NCBI GenBank assembly: GCA_026982515.1
Contig: JALSGY010000284.1
Location: 1 to 16,550, forward strand
Length of the DNA stretch: 16,550 nucleotides
From: Paracoccaceae bacterium
GTDB lineage: Bacteria; Pseudomonadota; Alphaproteobacteria; Rhodobacterales; Rhodobacteraceae
Reading direction: 5' to 3'
The position numbers were made by a program, and so were the translations under genes. The notes beneath the pieces are model-generated. The model ran no database searches. It was given only the letters and a program-made list of their open reading frames with translations, and was not told the DNA's origin. Positions 1-8,649 of this stretch are shown one piece after another (positions within the stretch are counted from its first letter, which is position 1; each line of letters starts with the position of its first letter).

Positions 1-16
1 TATGAAAAACTGTGAG

Positions 17-42
17 AACGCCGCGTCTTGTGCGGCGTTTTT
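17..42 (+). terminator. Intrinsic terminator of a gene upstream of the window
   Basis: A perfect 8-bp stem, AACGCCGC paired with GCGGCGTT, encloses a 7-nt loop (GTCTTGT) and runs directly into a T tract at 38–42. This is the classic Rho-independent layout on the plus strand. It probably ends a plus-strand transcript that starts left of the window. The minus-strand SMR pseudogene ends at 42, so the same hairpin may also lie in its 3' region, although no T run follows in that direction. Confidence 0.75.
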
Positions 43-328
43 CATGCGTTTGATGTGGTGTTCGAAAACAGGTGGATCACCAGGATACCCAGCAAGATCA
101 GGGCGATGCCGGCCAGAGCCGGAAAATCCAGGCGCTGGCCGAAGATCAGGTAGCCGACCGGCATTACCTTCAGAGTCAGCGCCATGAACCAGAACGACAG
201 CGTGTAGCCGATCACCACCAGCGCTGATGGCCCGGTCGGGTGAATTGCTGGCTGGCCTGCAGCGCACTGGTGCCCACGGTTTCGGCAAGGATGGCCAGAA
301 CGAGACAAACGTAGTGCATGGGCCTCAT
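42..328 (-). pseudogene. Broken small multidrug resistance (SMR/EmrE-type) transporter
   Basis: An intact SMR protein is about 105–110 residues with four membrane helices and exports cationic drugs, quaternary amines or guanidinium by proton exchange. Two minus-strand frames together give an SMR protein. The first (from ATG at 328 or 319) encodes helix 1 with the conserved glutamate in LAILAETVGTSAL and the following QASQQFTRP. The second resumes with GPSALVVIGYTLSFWFMALTLKVMPVG and ends FGQRLDFPALAGIALILLGILVIHLFS. The frame changes near 233–240, consistent with one lost base. In addition MPVG is joined directly to YLIFGQ, whereas the family normally has about 18 residues there (the AYAIWSG segment and most of helix 3). 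With both a frameshift and an internal deletion it cannot encode a normal four-helix transporter. A sequencing error could explain the frameshift but not the deletion. Confidence 0.8.
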
Positions 329-412
329 CCTGTCCGTGTTTTCACCGGAGGACTCTGGCGCAAATCTTGTGACATCGCCACAGGTTTTGAGCATCCGTGA
401 GTCGGGAAATGC

Positions 413-437
413 AAAACGGGGCCCCGAGGAGCCCCGT
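413..437 (-). terminator. Intrinsic terminator of icd
   Basis: Read on the minus strand, ACGGGGCTC and GGGCCCCGT-type arms form a stem of about nine pairs, including one G·U, around a four-base loop, followed by TTTT. It lies about 25 bp after the icd stop codon, in the right orientation and spacing for a Rho-independent terminator of that gene. Confidence 0.75.
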
Positions 438-461
438 CTGCACCGTTCCGGAAAGCCGGGA

Positions 462-1679
462 TCAGGCGGCGCCGAGCGCCTTTTTCAGGTTCTCGTCCAC
501 CTTCTCCAGGAATCCTTCGGTGGTCAGCCATTTCTGATCGGGGCCCACAAGCAGCGCCAGGTCCTTGGTCATGAAGCCCGATTCCACGGTTTCCACCACG
601 ACGCGCTCCAGCGTCTCGGCGAAATTCTTCAGCGCCTCGTTGCCGTCGAGCTTGGCCCGGTGCTTGAGACCGCCGGTCCAGGCGAAGATCGAGGCGATGG
701 AGTTGGTCGAGGTGGCCTCGCCCTTCTGGTGCTGGCGGTAGTGGCGTGTCACGGTGCCGTGCGCGGCCTCGGCCTCCACCGTCTTGCCGTCCGGGGTCAT
801 CAGGATCGAGGTCATCAGCCCCAGCGAGCCGAACCCCTGCGCCACGGTGTCGGACTGCACGTCGCCGTCGTAGTTCTTGCAGGCCCAGACGAAGCCGCCG
901 TTCCACTTCATGGCGCAGGCCACCATGTCGTCGATCAGCCGGTGTTCGTAGGTGATTCCCTTCTCGGCGAACTTCTCGGCAAACTCGGCGTCGAATACCT
1001 CCTGGAAGAGATCCTTGAAGCGGCCGTCATAGGCCTTGAGGATGGTATTCTTGGTGGACAGATACACCGGCCAGCCCTTGTCGAGCCCGTAGTTGAAGGA
1101 GGCGCGGGCGAAATCGCGGATCGAATCGTCGAGGTTGTACATGGCCAGGGCCACGCCCGAGCCCGGCGCGTCGAACACCTCGTGCTCGATCACCTCGCCA
1201 TCTTCGCCGACGAAGCGGATGGTCAGCTTTCCCTTGCCGGGAAAGCGGAAATCGGTGGCGCGGTACTGGTCGCCGAAGGCGTGGCGGCCGATCACGATCG
1301 GCTTGGTCCAGCCCGGAACCAGGCGCGGGACGTTGCGGCAGATGATCGGGGCGCGGAACACCACGCCGCCGAGGATGTTGCGGATGGTGCCGTTGGGGCT
1401 GCGCCACATCTTCTTGAGGCCGAATTCCTCCACCCGCGCCTCGTCGGGGGTGATGGTGGCGCATTTCACGCCCACGCCGTATTTCTTGATTGCGTTGGCC
1501 GCGTCCACGGTGATCCGGTCGTCGGTCTCGTCGCGCTTCTGGATCGACAGGTCATAGTATTTCAGGTCGATGTCCAGATAGGGCAGGATCAGCTTTTCCT
1601 TGATGAAATGCCAGATGATCCGGGTCATCTCGTCGCCGTCGAGCTCGACGACGGGGTTTTCGACTTTGATCTTCTGCAT
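462..1679 (-). CDS. icd: NADP-dependent isocitrate dehydrogenase (homodimeric, eukaryote-like type)
   Basis: Oxidatively decarboxylates isocitrate to 2-oxoglutarate with NADP+ in the TCA cycle; cytoplasmic. The 405-residue protein is collinear with eukaryotic cytosolic/mitochondrial IDH rather than the E. coli Icd type. The motifs TITPDEARVEEF and MWRSPNGTIRNILGG (S94, N96, R100), R109 and IGRHAFGDQYRATDF (R132) fall at the same residue numbers as substrate-binding residues of human IDH1. Further on, RLIDDMVA and YDGDVQSD supply metal-binding aspartates, AAHGTVTRH contacts NADP, and STNSIASIFAW is near the C-terminus. The start at 1679 has a GAGG Shine-Dalgarno (CCTC at 1686–1689 on the plus strand). 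A strong terminator follows the gene, so it is probably monocistronic. Length and motifs are complete and nothing appears damaged. Confidence 0.97.
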   Translation of the reverse strand: MQKIKVENPVVELDGDEMTRIIWHFIKEKLILPYLDIDLKYYDLSIQKRDETDDRITVDAANAIKKYGVGVKCATITPDEARVEEFGLKKMWRSPNGTIRNILGGVVFRAPIICRNVPRLVPGWTKPIVIGRHAFGDQYRATDFRFPGKGKLTIRFVGEDGEVIEHEVFDAPGSGVALAMYNLDDSIRDFARASFNYGLDKGWPVYLSTKNTILKAYDGRFKDLFQEVFDAEFAEKFAEKGITYEHRLIDDMVACAMKWNGGFVWACKNYDGDVQSDTVAQGFGSLGLMTSILMTPDGKTVEAEAAHGTVTRHYRQHQKGEATSTNSIASIFAWTGGLKHRAKLDGNEALKNFAETLERVVVETVESGFMTKDLALLVGPDQKWLTTEGFLEKVDENLKKALGAA

Positions 1680-1756
1680 GGACGGCCTCGTTGTTGCATG
1701 AACGTGAATCGGAAAACTTGGCGCCTCTTAGCGCAAAGCCCCGGTGAATGAAAGAT

Positions 1757-1774
1757 GGTATGCTGTTGCATACC
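1757..1774. repeat. Perfect inverted repeat upstream of icd (possible operator)
   Basis: GGTATGC-TGTT-GCATACC has two perfect 7-bp arms around a 4-bp spacer. It lies 78 bp upstream of the icd start codon and 82 bp downstream of the alpha/beta hydrolase stop. No T tract follows on either strand, which argues against a terminator. The short symmetric arms fit a dimeric regulator site, for example of the GntR class, but the regulator cannot be named from sequence alone. Confidence 0.45.
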
Positions 1775-1813
1775 GTTCCCCCGGGCCGCGATCCGTCTTC
1801 CCTTTGCGCAAGC

Positions 1814-1833
1814 CGCCCCCCAGGGAGGGGGCG
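1814..1833 (-). terminator. GC-rich hairpin after the alpha/beta hydrolase gene (weak terminator candidate)
   Basis: CGCCCCC pairs with GGGGGCG over seven G-C pairs around a six-base loop, about 23 bp beyond the hydrolase stop codon. No U-rich tail follows on the minus strand, so it is at best an atypical terminator or a 3'-end stabilising hairpin. Confidence 0.3.
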
Positions 1834-1855
1834 CCCCGGGCCGGGACGCGCCGGT

Positions 1856-2509
1856 TCAGCGCGTGGTTTCGGTCAGGCGCCGGCGCACGTATTCGTCCAC
1901 CTTCCCGATCATGGTTTCCATGTGCGGATCCTCGAAGAAATGCCCCGCGCCCTCGATTTCCTCGTGGGTGATGGTGATCCCCTTCTGCTCGTGCAGCCTT
2001 TCCACCAGCGCGCGGGTGTCCTTGGGCGGGGCGACGCGGTCGGCGGAGCCGTTGATGATCAGCCCCGAGGCCGGGCAGGGGGCGAGGAAGGAGAAATCAT
2101 ACATGTTGGCCGGCGGCGACACCGAGACGAATCCGGTGATCTCGGGCCGGCGCATCAGAAGCTGCATCCCGATCCAGGCGCCGAAGGAGAAACCGGCCAC
2201 CCAGCAATGCTTGGCGTTCTGGTTCATCGACTGCAGGTAGTCGAGCGCCGAAGCCGCATCCGACAGTTCACCCACGCCCTGATCATACTCGCCCTGGCTG
2301 CGCCCCACGCCGCGGAAATTGAAGCGCAGCACCGTGAAGCCCATGTTGTAGAAGGCGTAGTGCAGGTTGTAGACCACACGGTTGTTCATCGTGCCGCCGA
2401 ACTGCGGGTGCGGATGCAGGACGATCGCGATCGGCGCGTCCTTGGCCTTCTGCGGGTGATATCGGCCTTCAAGGCGGCCCTCGGGGCCAGGGAAAATCAC
2501 TTCGGGCAT
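1856..2509 (-). CDS. Alpha/beta hydrolase of the bacterial serine-hydrolase (dienelactone hydrolase-like) superfamily
   Basis: A 217-residue cytoplasmic hydrolase with a complete catalytic triad: nucleophile S108 in the elbow GFSFGAW, D157 in INGSADRVAP and H190 in EGAGHFFE. The N-terminal HPHPQFGGTMNN (residues 32–43) probably builds the oxyanion region, and LRFNFRGVGRSQGEYD is typical of this subfamily. The substrate is unknown. No signal peptide or membrane segment is visible. The frame can be extended to a GTG at 2569, but that would place coding sequence against the iron-box/promoter region; the ATG at 2509 starts directly with the conserved MPEVIFPGPEGRLEGRY, so I chose it despite a weak purine-rich Shine-Dalgarno. 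It is transcribed divergently from iscR across a gap of about 160 bp, so it could share iron-responsive control, though nothing in the protein suggests an Fe-S role. Confidence 0.85.
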   Translation of the reverse strand: MPEVIFPGPEGRLEGRYHPQKAKDAPIAIVLHPHPQFGGTMNNRVVYNLHYAFYNMGFTVLRFNFRGVGRSQGEYDQGVGELSDAASALDYLQSMNQNAKHCWVAGFSFGAWIGMQLLMRRPEITGFVSVSPPANMYDFSFLAPCPASGLIINGSADRVAPPKDTRALVERLHEQKGITITHEEIEGAGHFFEDPHMETMIGKVDEYVRRRLTETTR

Positions 2510-2548
2510 CGTTTTCTCTGCCTTTGCGCCAGATGTCCGCAGGAATTC

Positions 2549-2577
2549 TTGACGAATTTGCTCGGACACCTTAGAAC
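2549..2577 (+). promoter_or_regulatory. Candidate sigma70-type promoter of the iscR-suf operon
   Basis: TTGACG (5 of 6 against TTGACA) and TAGAAC (4 of 6 against TATAAT) are separated by 17 bp. The predicted start, near 2584, leaves an untranslated leader of about 87 nt before iscR. The candidate -10 hexamer lies inside the inverted repeat at 2571–2585, as expected of a regulated promoter. This rests on consensus matching only. Confidence 0.5.
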
Positions 2578-2585
2578 AATTCTAA
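2571..2585. promoter_or_regulatory. Candidate Irr box / iron control element upstream of iscR-suf
   Basis: TTAGAA-CAA-TTCTAA is a perfect 6-3-6 inverted repeat and stands out as AT-rich in a very GC-rich region. It matches the form of the iron control element recognised by Irr, the haem/iron-responsive Fur-family regulator of Alphaproteobacteria, which comparative studies have predicted upstream of suf genes in this order. It overlaps the candidate -10 element of the iscR promoter and also lies between iscR and the divergent hydrolase. Irr binding is inferred, not shown. Confidence 0.65.
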
Positions 2586-2601
2586 TTTTGCGGCCGCGCG
2601 A

Positions 2602-2641
2602 GGCGGCTGCGGGTCGGTAGTCAGGTAATGTTCCAGCTGCC
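2602..2641 (+). other. Long-loop stem in the predicted iscR leader
   Basis: GGCGGCTG (2602–2609) can pair with CAGCTGCC (2634–2641) over eight pairs, including one G·U, with a 24-nt loop. It ends 29 nt before the iscR start codon. It might influence translation or RNA stability, but such pairings arise readily by chance in GC-rich DNA and no known riboswitch is recognisable. Confidence 0.25.
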
Positions 2642-2670
2642 GAAGGTCAATGAAATTGCGGGGTTGAGGC

Positions 2671-3132
2671 ATGAAACTCAGCACGAAAGGACGATATGCG
2701 ATGGTCGCGCTGGCCGATCTGGCCGGCCAGCCGCATGATTCCCTTTCCTCACTGGCCGAAATCTCGACCCGGCAGAACATCTCGCTGCCCTATCTGGAGC
2801 AGCTGTTCGTGAAGCTGCGCCGGGCGGGGCTGGTGGAATCGGTGCGCGGCCCCGGCGGCGGCTACAGGCTGGCGCGCCCGGCCTCCAAGATCCGGGTTTC
2901 GGAAGTGCTCGAGGCGGTGGACGAGACCGTCTCGGCGCTGGAAACCGGCGCCGGGGCCTCGGGCGGGATGTCGGGCACGCGCGAGCAGTCCATGACGAAC
3001 CGGCTGTGGGAGTGTCTTTCGGCCCATGTCTTCGTCTTTCTCCACCAGACCCGCCTGTCGGACGTGGTGGAAAACGAGCTTTGCCCCTGCCCGGCGGTGC
3101 CGACCCTGTTCCGCGTGGTGGACGAGACATGA
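2671..3132 (+). CDS. iscR: Rrf2-family Fe-S cluster regulator IscR (atypical, lacks the usual three cluster cysteines)
   Basis: A transcription factor that in this family senses cellular Fe-S status and controls isc/suf genes. The 153-residue protein starts MKLSTKGRYAMVALADLA and has the Rrf2 winged helix: ISLPYLEQLFVKLRRAGLVESVRGPGGGYRLARP (residues 37–70) covers the recognition helix and wing. E. coli IscR binds its cluster through C92, C98, C104 and H107. Here the matching stretch, ETGAGASGGMSGTREQSMTNRLW (91–113), has no cysteine and reads MTNR where E. coli has LTHA. The only cysteines are C115 and the C-terminal pair C138/C140 (LCPCP). Rhodobacteraceae IscR proteins are known to lack the standard ligand set, and the R. 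sphaeroides protein was still reported to bind a cluster. It is the first gene of the suf operon; its stop overlaps the next start (ATGA). Autoregulation is likely but not shown here. Confidence 0.93.
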   Translation: MKLSTKGRYAMVALADLAGQPHDSLSSLAEISTRQNISLPYLEQLFVKLRRAGLVESVRGPGGGYRLARPASKIRVSEVLEAVDETVSALETGAGASGGMSGTREQSMTNRLWECLSAHVFVFLHQTRLSDVVENELCPCPAVPTLFRVVDET

Positions 3133-4196
3133 CCGCCCCGCGCCACAGGACGGGCGGGCGGGCCTATCTGGACTGGAACGCCACCGCGCCCCTGCGCGAA
3201 GAGGCGCGCGCGGCGATGATCGCGGCGATGGAGGTGCTGGGCAACCCGTCCAGCGTCCATGCCGAGGGGCGCGCCGCCCGGGCCCTGCTGGAGCGCGCGC
3301 GCGCGGATCTGGCCGAGGCGCTGGGGGCGGGGGGGGCGGATATCGTGTTCACCTCCGGGGCCACCGAGGCGGCGGCTCTGGCCCTGGCCGGGCGGGGGCT
3401 GCGCTGCGCCGGCATCGAGCATGACGCGGTGCGCGCCTGGGCGGAGGAAAGCCTTCAGGCCGACAGCGAAGGCCGGGTGCGGGTGGAAGAGCCGGGCCGG
3501 AGCACCCTGCAGCTGGCCAACTCCGAGACCGGCGTGGTGCAGGATCTGCCCGAGGGGCTGGCGGTGGTCGATGCCACGCAGGCCTTCGGCAAGCTGCCGC
3601 TGGCCTTCAACTGGCTGGGCGCGGGGATGGCGCTGGTCTCGGCCCACAAGCTGGGCGGGCCCAAGGGCGTGGGCGCGCTGGTGCTGCGCCAGGGGATCGA
3701 GGTCGAGGCGCGCATCCGCGGCGGCGGCCAGGAAATGGGCCGGCGCTCGGGCACCGAGAACCTGATCGGCATCGCCGGGTTCGCGGCCGCGGCCAGGGCG
3801 GCGGTGCGCGACATCGAGGCCGGCGTCTGGGAGCGCGTGGCGAAGCTGCGCGACATGCTCGAGGAGGGGCTGCGTGCCGCGGCCCCCGAGGCGGTGATCG
3901 CGGGGGGCGGCGCGCGGCGGCTGCCCAACACCACCTGCATCGTGGTTCCCGGCTGGAAGGGTGAGACCCAGGTGATGCAGATGGATCTGGCCGGTTTCGC
4001 CATCTCGGCCGGTTCGGCCTGTTCCAGCGGCAAGGTGCGCGCCAGCCGGGTGCTGCGCGCGATGGGATTTGACGAAACGGCCAGCGCCAGCGCGATCCGC
4101 CTGTCGCTCGGCCCTGCGACAACAAAGGAAGAGATTCTGCGCTTCGTGGAAAGCTGGGGCAAGGCCCACGGGGAATTTCTGGCGAAGGCGGCGTGA
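3129..4196 (+). CDS. iscS: Class I (IscS/NifS-type) cysteine desulfurase
   Basis: A PLP enzyme that converts L-cysteine to L-alanine and leaves a persulfide for cluster assembly; cytoplasmic. In the 355-residue protein, YLDWNATAPL is the N-terminal signature, K174 in VSAHKLGGPKG is the PLP lysine (after H173), RSGTENL lies mid-protein, and C298 in AGSACSSGKVRASRVLRAMG is the persulfide cysteine on the longer mobile loop typical of class I. It is shorter than E. coli IscS (404) and lacks a recognisable IscS C-terminal tail, so the symbol follows the operon naming used in Rhodobacter rather than proof of orthology. The frame is open to 3006, but that would overlap iscR; the ATG at 3129 overlaps the iscR stop (ATGA) and suits translational coupling. 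A second desulfurase, sufS, lies later in the same operon. Confidence 0.92.
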   Translation: MTAPRHRTGGRAYLDWNATAPLREEARAAMIAAMEVLGNPSSVHAEGRAARALLERARADLAEALGAGGADIVFTSGATEAAALALAGRGLRCAGIEHDAVRAWAEESLQADSEGRVRVEEPGRSTLQLANSETGVVQDLPEGLAVVDATQAFGKLPLAFNWLGAGMALVSAHKLGGPKGVGALVLRQGIEVEARIRGGGQEMGRRSGTENLIGIAGFAAAARAAVRDIEAGVWERVAKLRDMLEEGLRAAAPEAVIAGGGARRLPNTTCIVVPGWKGETQVMQMDLAGFAISAGSACSSGKVRASRVLRAMGFDETASASAIRLSLGPATTKEEILRFVESWGKAHGEFLAKAA

Positions 4197-4222
4197 ACAC
4201 AATGAAGAAAGGCGAACGGGAC

Positions 4223-5743
<1,521 letters not shown>

Positions 5744-5789
5744 TGGGGGCCGTGAGGCTCATATCCCGGCCCTCGATGGCCATGGCGGC

Positions 5790-5814
5790 TGGCGCTTTTC
5801 AGAAAAAGGCGCCA
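5790..5814 (+). repeat. Stem-loop in the sufB–membrane-protein gap
   Basis: TGGCGCTTTT pairs with AAAAGGCGCCA-type sequence over about ten pairs (one G·U) around a five-base loop. No T tract follows, so it is not a standard terminator. It could be an RNA processing or stability element that lets sufB be expressed differently from the genes downstream. Confidence 0.45.
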
Positions 5815-5823
5815 CTGCGGCCC

Positions 5824-5840
5824 AATTTCCGCCGGAAATT
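5824..5840. repeat. Perfect inverted repeat between sufB and the next gene
   Basis: AATTTCC-GCC-GGAAATT has perfect 7-bp arms and a 3-bp spacer, 10 bp after the preceding stem-loop and about 40 bp before the next start codon. It could be a second RNA hairpin or a dimeric operator site. No regulator can be assigned. Confidence 0.4.
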
Positions 5841-5881
5841 CCTGCAAGCTGCGGGCGTGAAGGGCAACGCGGAAGGCGGCC

Positions 5882-6481
5882 ATGATTTCAGGGAACCGGC
5901 AGAAATCGGAGTTCGAGAAGCGGCTGGAGCGGATCGCCGCGGGCGGGCCGAACACCATGAGGCAGATCTACGTCGGCGTGGCCGGCGAGGCCGCGCCGCG
6001 CCGTGGCGGGGGGGTGCCGTCTTTGGGAGTGGCGAGCCTTGCACAGGTGCTGATGTCGCCCTTCACGGTTCTGGCCGCCTTCCTGACCGGCGCCCTGGCG
6101 GTGCTGGCGGTGCGGCTTTTCCGCTTTCGCTATCTCGGCGAGGGGCTGACCGGCGAGGAGCCTCTGGCCGCCATGGCCTGGGATGCGGCCGGCGCGCTGG
6201 CGGTGCTGCTGGTGCTGCGGGTGGTGCTGCGCTCGGGGGGCTGGCTGCGCACCCCGCCGCGGTTGCTGGGCGCGCTGGCGATGCTGGTGGGCATGCACAA
6301 CCTGGTCTACCTGCAGCCTGCGCCCTTCGAGGCGCTGTTCTCGCCCGCCTGGGTGGAGGAGGTCGTGCAAGGCACCGCCCCCCGCACCCTGCTGCTGGCC
6401 GGCACCAGCTACGAGCTGCCGCAGCCGGCCCCCGCCCGGAGCGAGGAGCCGGCCAAGCCGCGCATCCTGCGGCTGAACTGA
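5882..6481 (+). CDS. Hypothetical membrane protein inside the suf operon
   Basis: I do not recognise a named family. The 199-residue product has a charged, probably cytoplasmic N-terminus (SEFEKRLERIAAGGPNTMRQIYVG, residues 9–32; helical and basic). Three hydrophobic stretches then suggest membrane helices at about 56–79, 97–116 and 128–146, followed by a proline-rich soluble tail ending KPRILRLN. No cysteines, metal motifs or enzyme signatures are visible. The ATG at 5882 has a good GGAAGG Shine-Dalgarno (5871–5876, 5-nt spacing), and third-position GC bias agrees with a real gene. It lies between sufB and sufC on the same strand, a position where Rhodobacteraceae suf operons commonly carry an uncharacterised gene. 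A role in cluster assembly or membrane attachment of the machinery is speculation. Confidence 0.8.
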   Translation: MISGNRQKSEFEKRLERIAAGGPNTMRQIYVGVAGEAAPRRGGGVPSLGVASLAQVLMSPFTVLAAFLTGALAVLAVRLFRFRYLGEGLTGEEPLAAMAWDAAGALAVLLVLRVVLRSGGWLRTPPRLLGALAMLVGMHNLVYLQPAPFEALFSPAWVEEVVQGTAPRTLLLAGTSYELPQPAPARSEEPAKPRILRLN

Positions 6482-6604
6482 CACCCCGCCTGCGCCGCGA
6501 CCTGCGGCCGGGCCGTCACCATCATCGCAACACCAACGCCCCCCGCGGCCTGTCGGCGACGGGCGGCGTGACGTAATTCAACCGCATCACAGGACGGAAG
6601 ACAC

Positions 6605-7356
<752 letters not shown>

Positions 7357-7360
<4 letters not shown>

Positions 7361-8646
7361 TGGCGCTGGCGCAGGCGAAACGGACGGCCACCGAGGCGCG
7401 GCTGGCCGCGCTCGAGCTTCCCGCTGGCGCGGGCTGGGCCACCAGGGCGCGCGAAGAGGCGTTGGCGCGGCTGCGCGAGACGGGCCTGCCGGCCCGGCGC
7501 GACGAATACTGGCGCTACACCGATCCGGCCACGCTCAACGCCCCCGCGCCCGAGCCCGCCGCCCTGTTCGACCCGCGCGAACCGATGCCCTTTTCCGAGG
7601 TGGACCGGCTGAAGGTGGTCTTCGTCGACGGGGTGTTCGATCCGGAGGCCTCGGATGATCTGTCCATGGCCGGGATCGAGATCGAGCGCCTCGCCGAGAC
7701 CGCCGCCCGCGACATCCACTGGGCGAAGGATCTCTATGGCGTGCTCGAGGCGCGCGGCCAGTCGCCGGTGCCGCGTCCGCTGGCGGCGCTGAACACCGCG
7801 GCCGCCACCGACGGCATCGTGATCCGGGTCACCGGCAAGGCGCCCAGGCCGGTGTCGCTGATCTATCTGCACCGGTCCGAAACCTCCGACGCAGTGCTGC
7901 ACCATCTGGTGCGGGTCGAGGAGGGGGCCGAGATGACGCTGCTGGAAAACGGGCCGGCGGCGGCGCGTTTCAACAAGGTGCTGGAGGTGGATGTGGCCGA
8001 TGGCGGCGCCTTCCATCATGTGCGCGCCCAGGGCCGCGACCACGAGCGCCGCGCCGCCACCCACATCTTCGCCCGGCTCGGTGAAAAAAGCATCTTCAAG
8101 AGTTTCACGCTCACCGTCAACGGCAAGCTCACCCGCAACGAAACCGTCATCGAACTGACCGGCGACAATGCCGTGGCCCATGTGGCCGGCGCCGCGCTGG
8201 GCGATGCCGACTTCCACCATGACGACACCGTCTTCATCACCCACGACGCGGTGGAATGCGAAAGCCGGCAGGTGTTCAAGAAGGTGCTGCGCAACGGTGC
8301 GGTGGGGGTGTTCCAGGGCAAGATCCTGGTGAAACCCGGGGCCCAGAAGACCGACGGCTACCAGATCAGCCAGGCGCTTCTGCTCGACGACGACAGCCAG
8401 TTCCTGGCCAAGCCCGAGCTGGAAATCTACGCCGATGACGTGATCTGCTCGCACGGCTCCACCTCCGGGGCGATCGACGAGACCGCCATGTTCTACCTGC
8501 GCTCGCGCGGGGTGCCCCGGGACGAGGCGCAGGACCTGCTGGTGATCGCCTTCCTCGCCGAAGCCATCGACGAGATCGAAGACGAGGCGATCGCCGACGA
8601 CATCCTGGCCCGGCTGCAGGCCTGGCTGGCCCGCCACCGGCACTGA
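7357..8646 (+). CDS. sufD: Fe-S cluster assembly scaffold partner SufD
   Basis: SufD is the SufB paralogue that completes the SufBC2D scaffold and is implicated in iron acquisition by the complex. The 429-residue protein has the family N-terminal helical part with RRDEYWRYTDPATL (about 48–61), a beta-helix core, and the C-terminal region EIYADDVICSHGSTSGAIDETAMFYLRSRG. C364 and H366 lie in CSHG; the histidine corresponds to the conserved E. coli H360, placed at the SufB-SufD interface where the cluster is thought to form. The C-terminal helices (DEAQDLLVIAFLAEAIDEI) are as expected. The start overlaps sufC by four bases. A second ATG at 7360 is equally possible. Only 3 bp separate its stop from the next start. 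Confidence 0.96.
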
Positions 8647-8649
8647 AGC

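Noticed and set aside
212..394. Riboswitch (for example guanidine type) upstream of the SMR gene
   Set aside because: Only about 85 bp separates the SMR start from the icd terminator and no conserved riboswitch motif is recognisable.
318..1751. Long plus-strand open frame (477 codons) opposite icd
   Set aside because: It is the antisense of icd, which has complete family motifs on the minus strand; the open frame results from GC-biased third positions.
2510..2569. GTG start at 2569 for the alpha/beta hydrolase
   Set aside because: It would add about 20 poorly conserved residues and abut the iron box; the ATG at 2509 begins at conserved sequence.
5744..5881. A small gene starting at the ATG overlapping the sufB stop (TGATGG)
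   Set aside because: The ATG at 5742 leads into a region dominated by two hairpins, without convincing codon bias or a recognisable product; the good Shine-Dalgarno is at 5871 for the next gene.
6482..6604. Possible promoter or terminator in the gap before sufC
   Set aside because: I found no convincing -35/-10 pair, T tract or strong stem; it appears to be plain intergenic leader.
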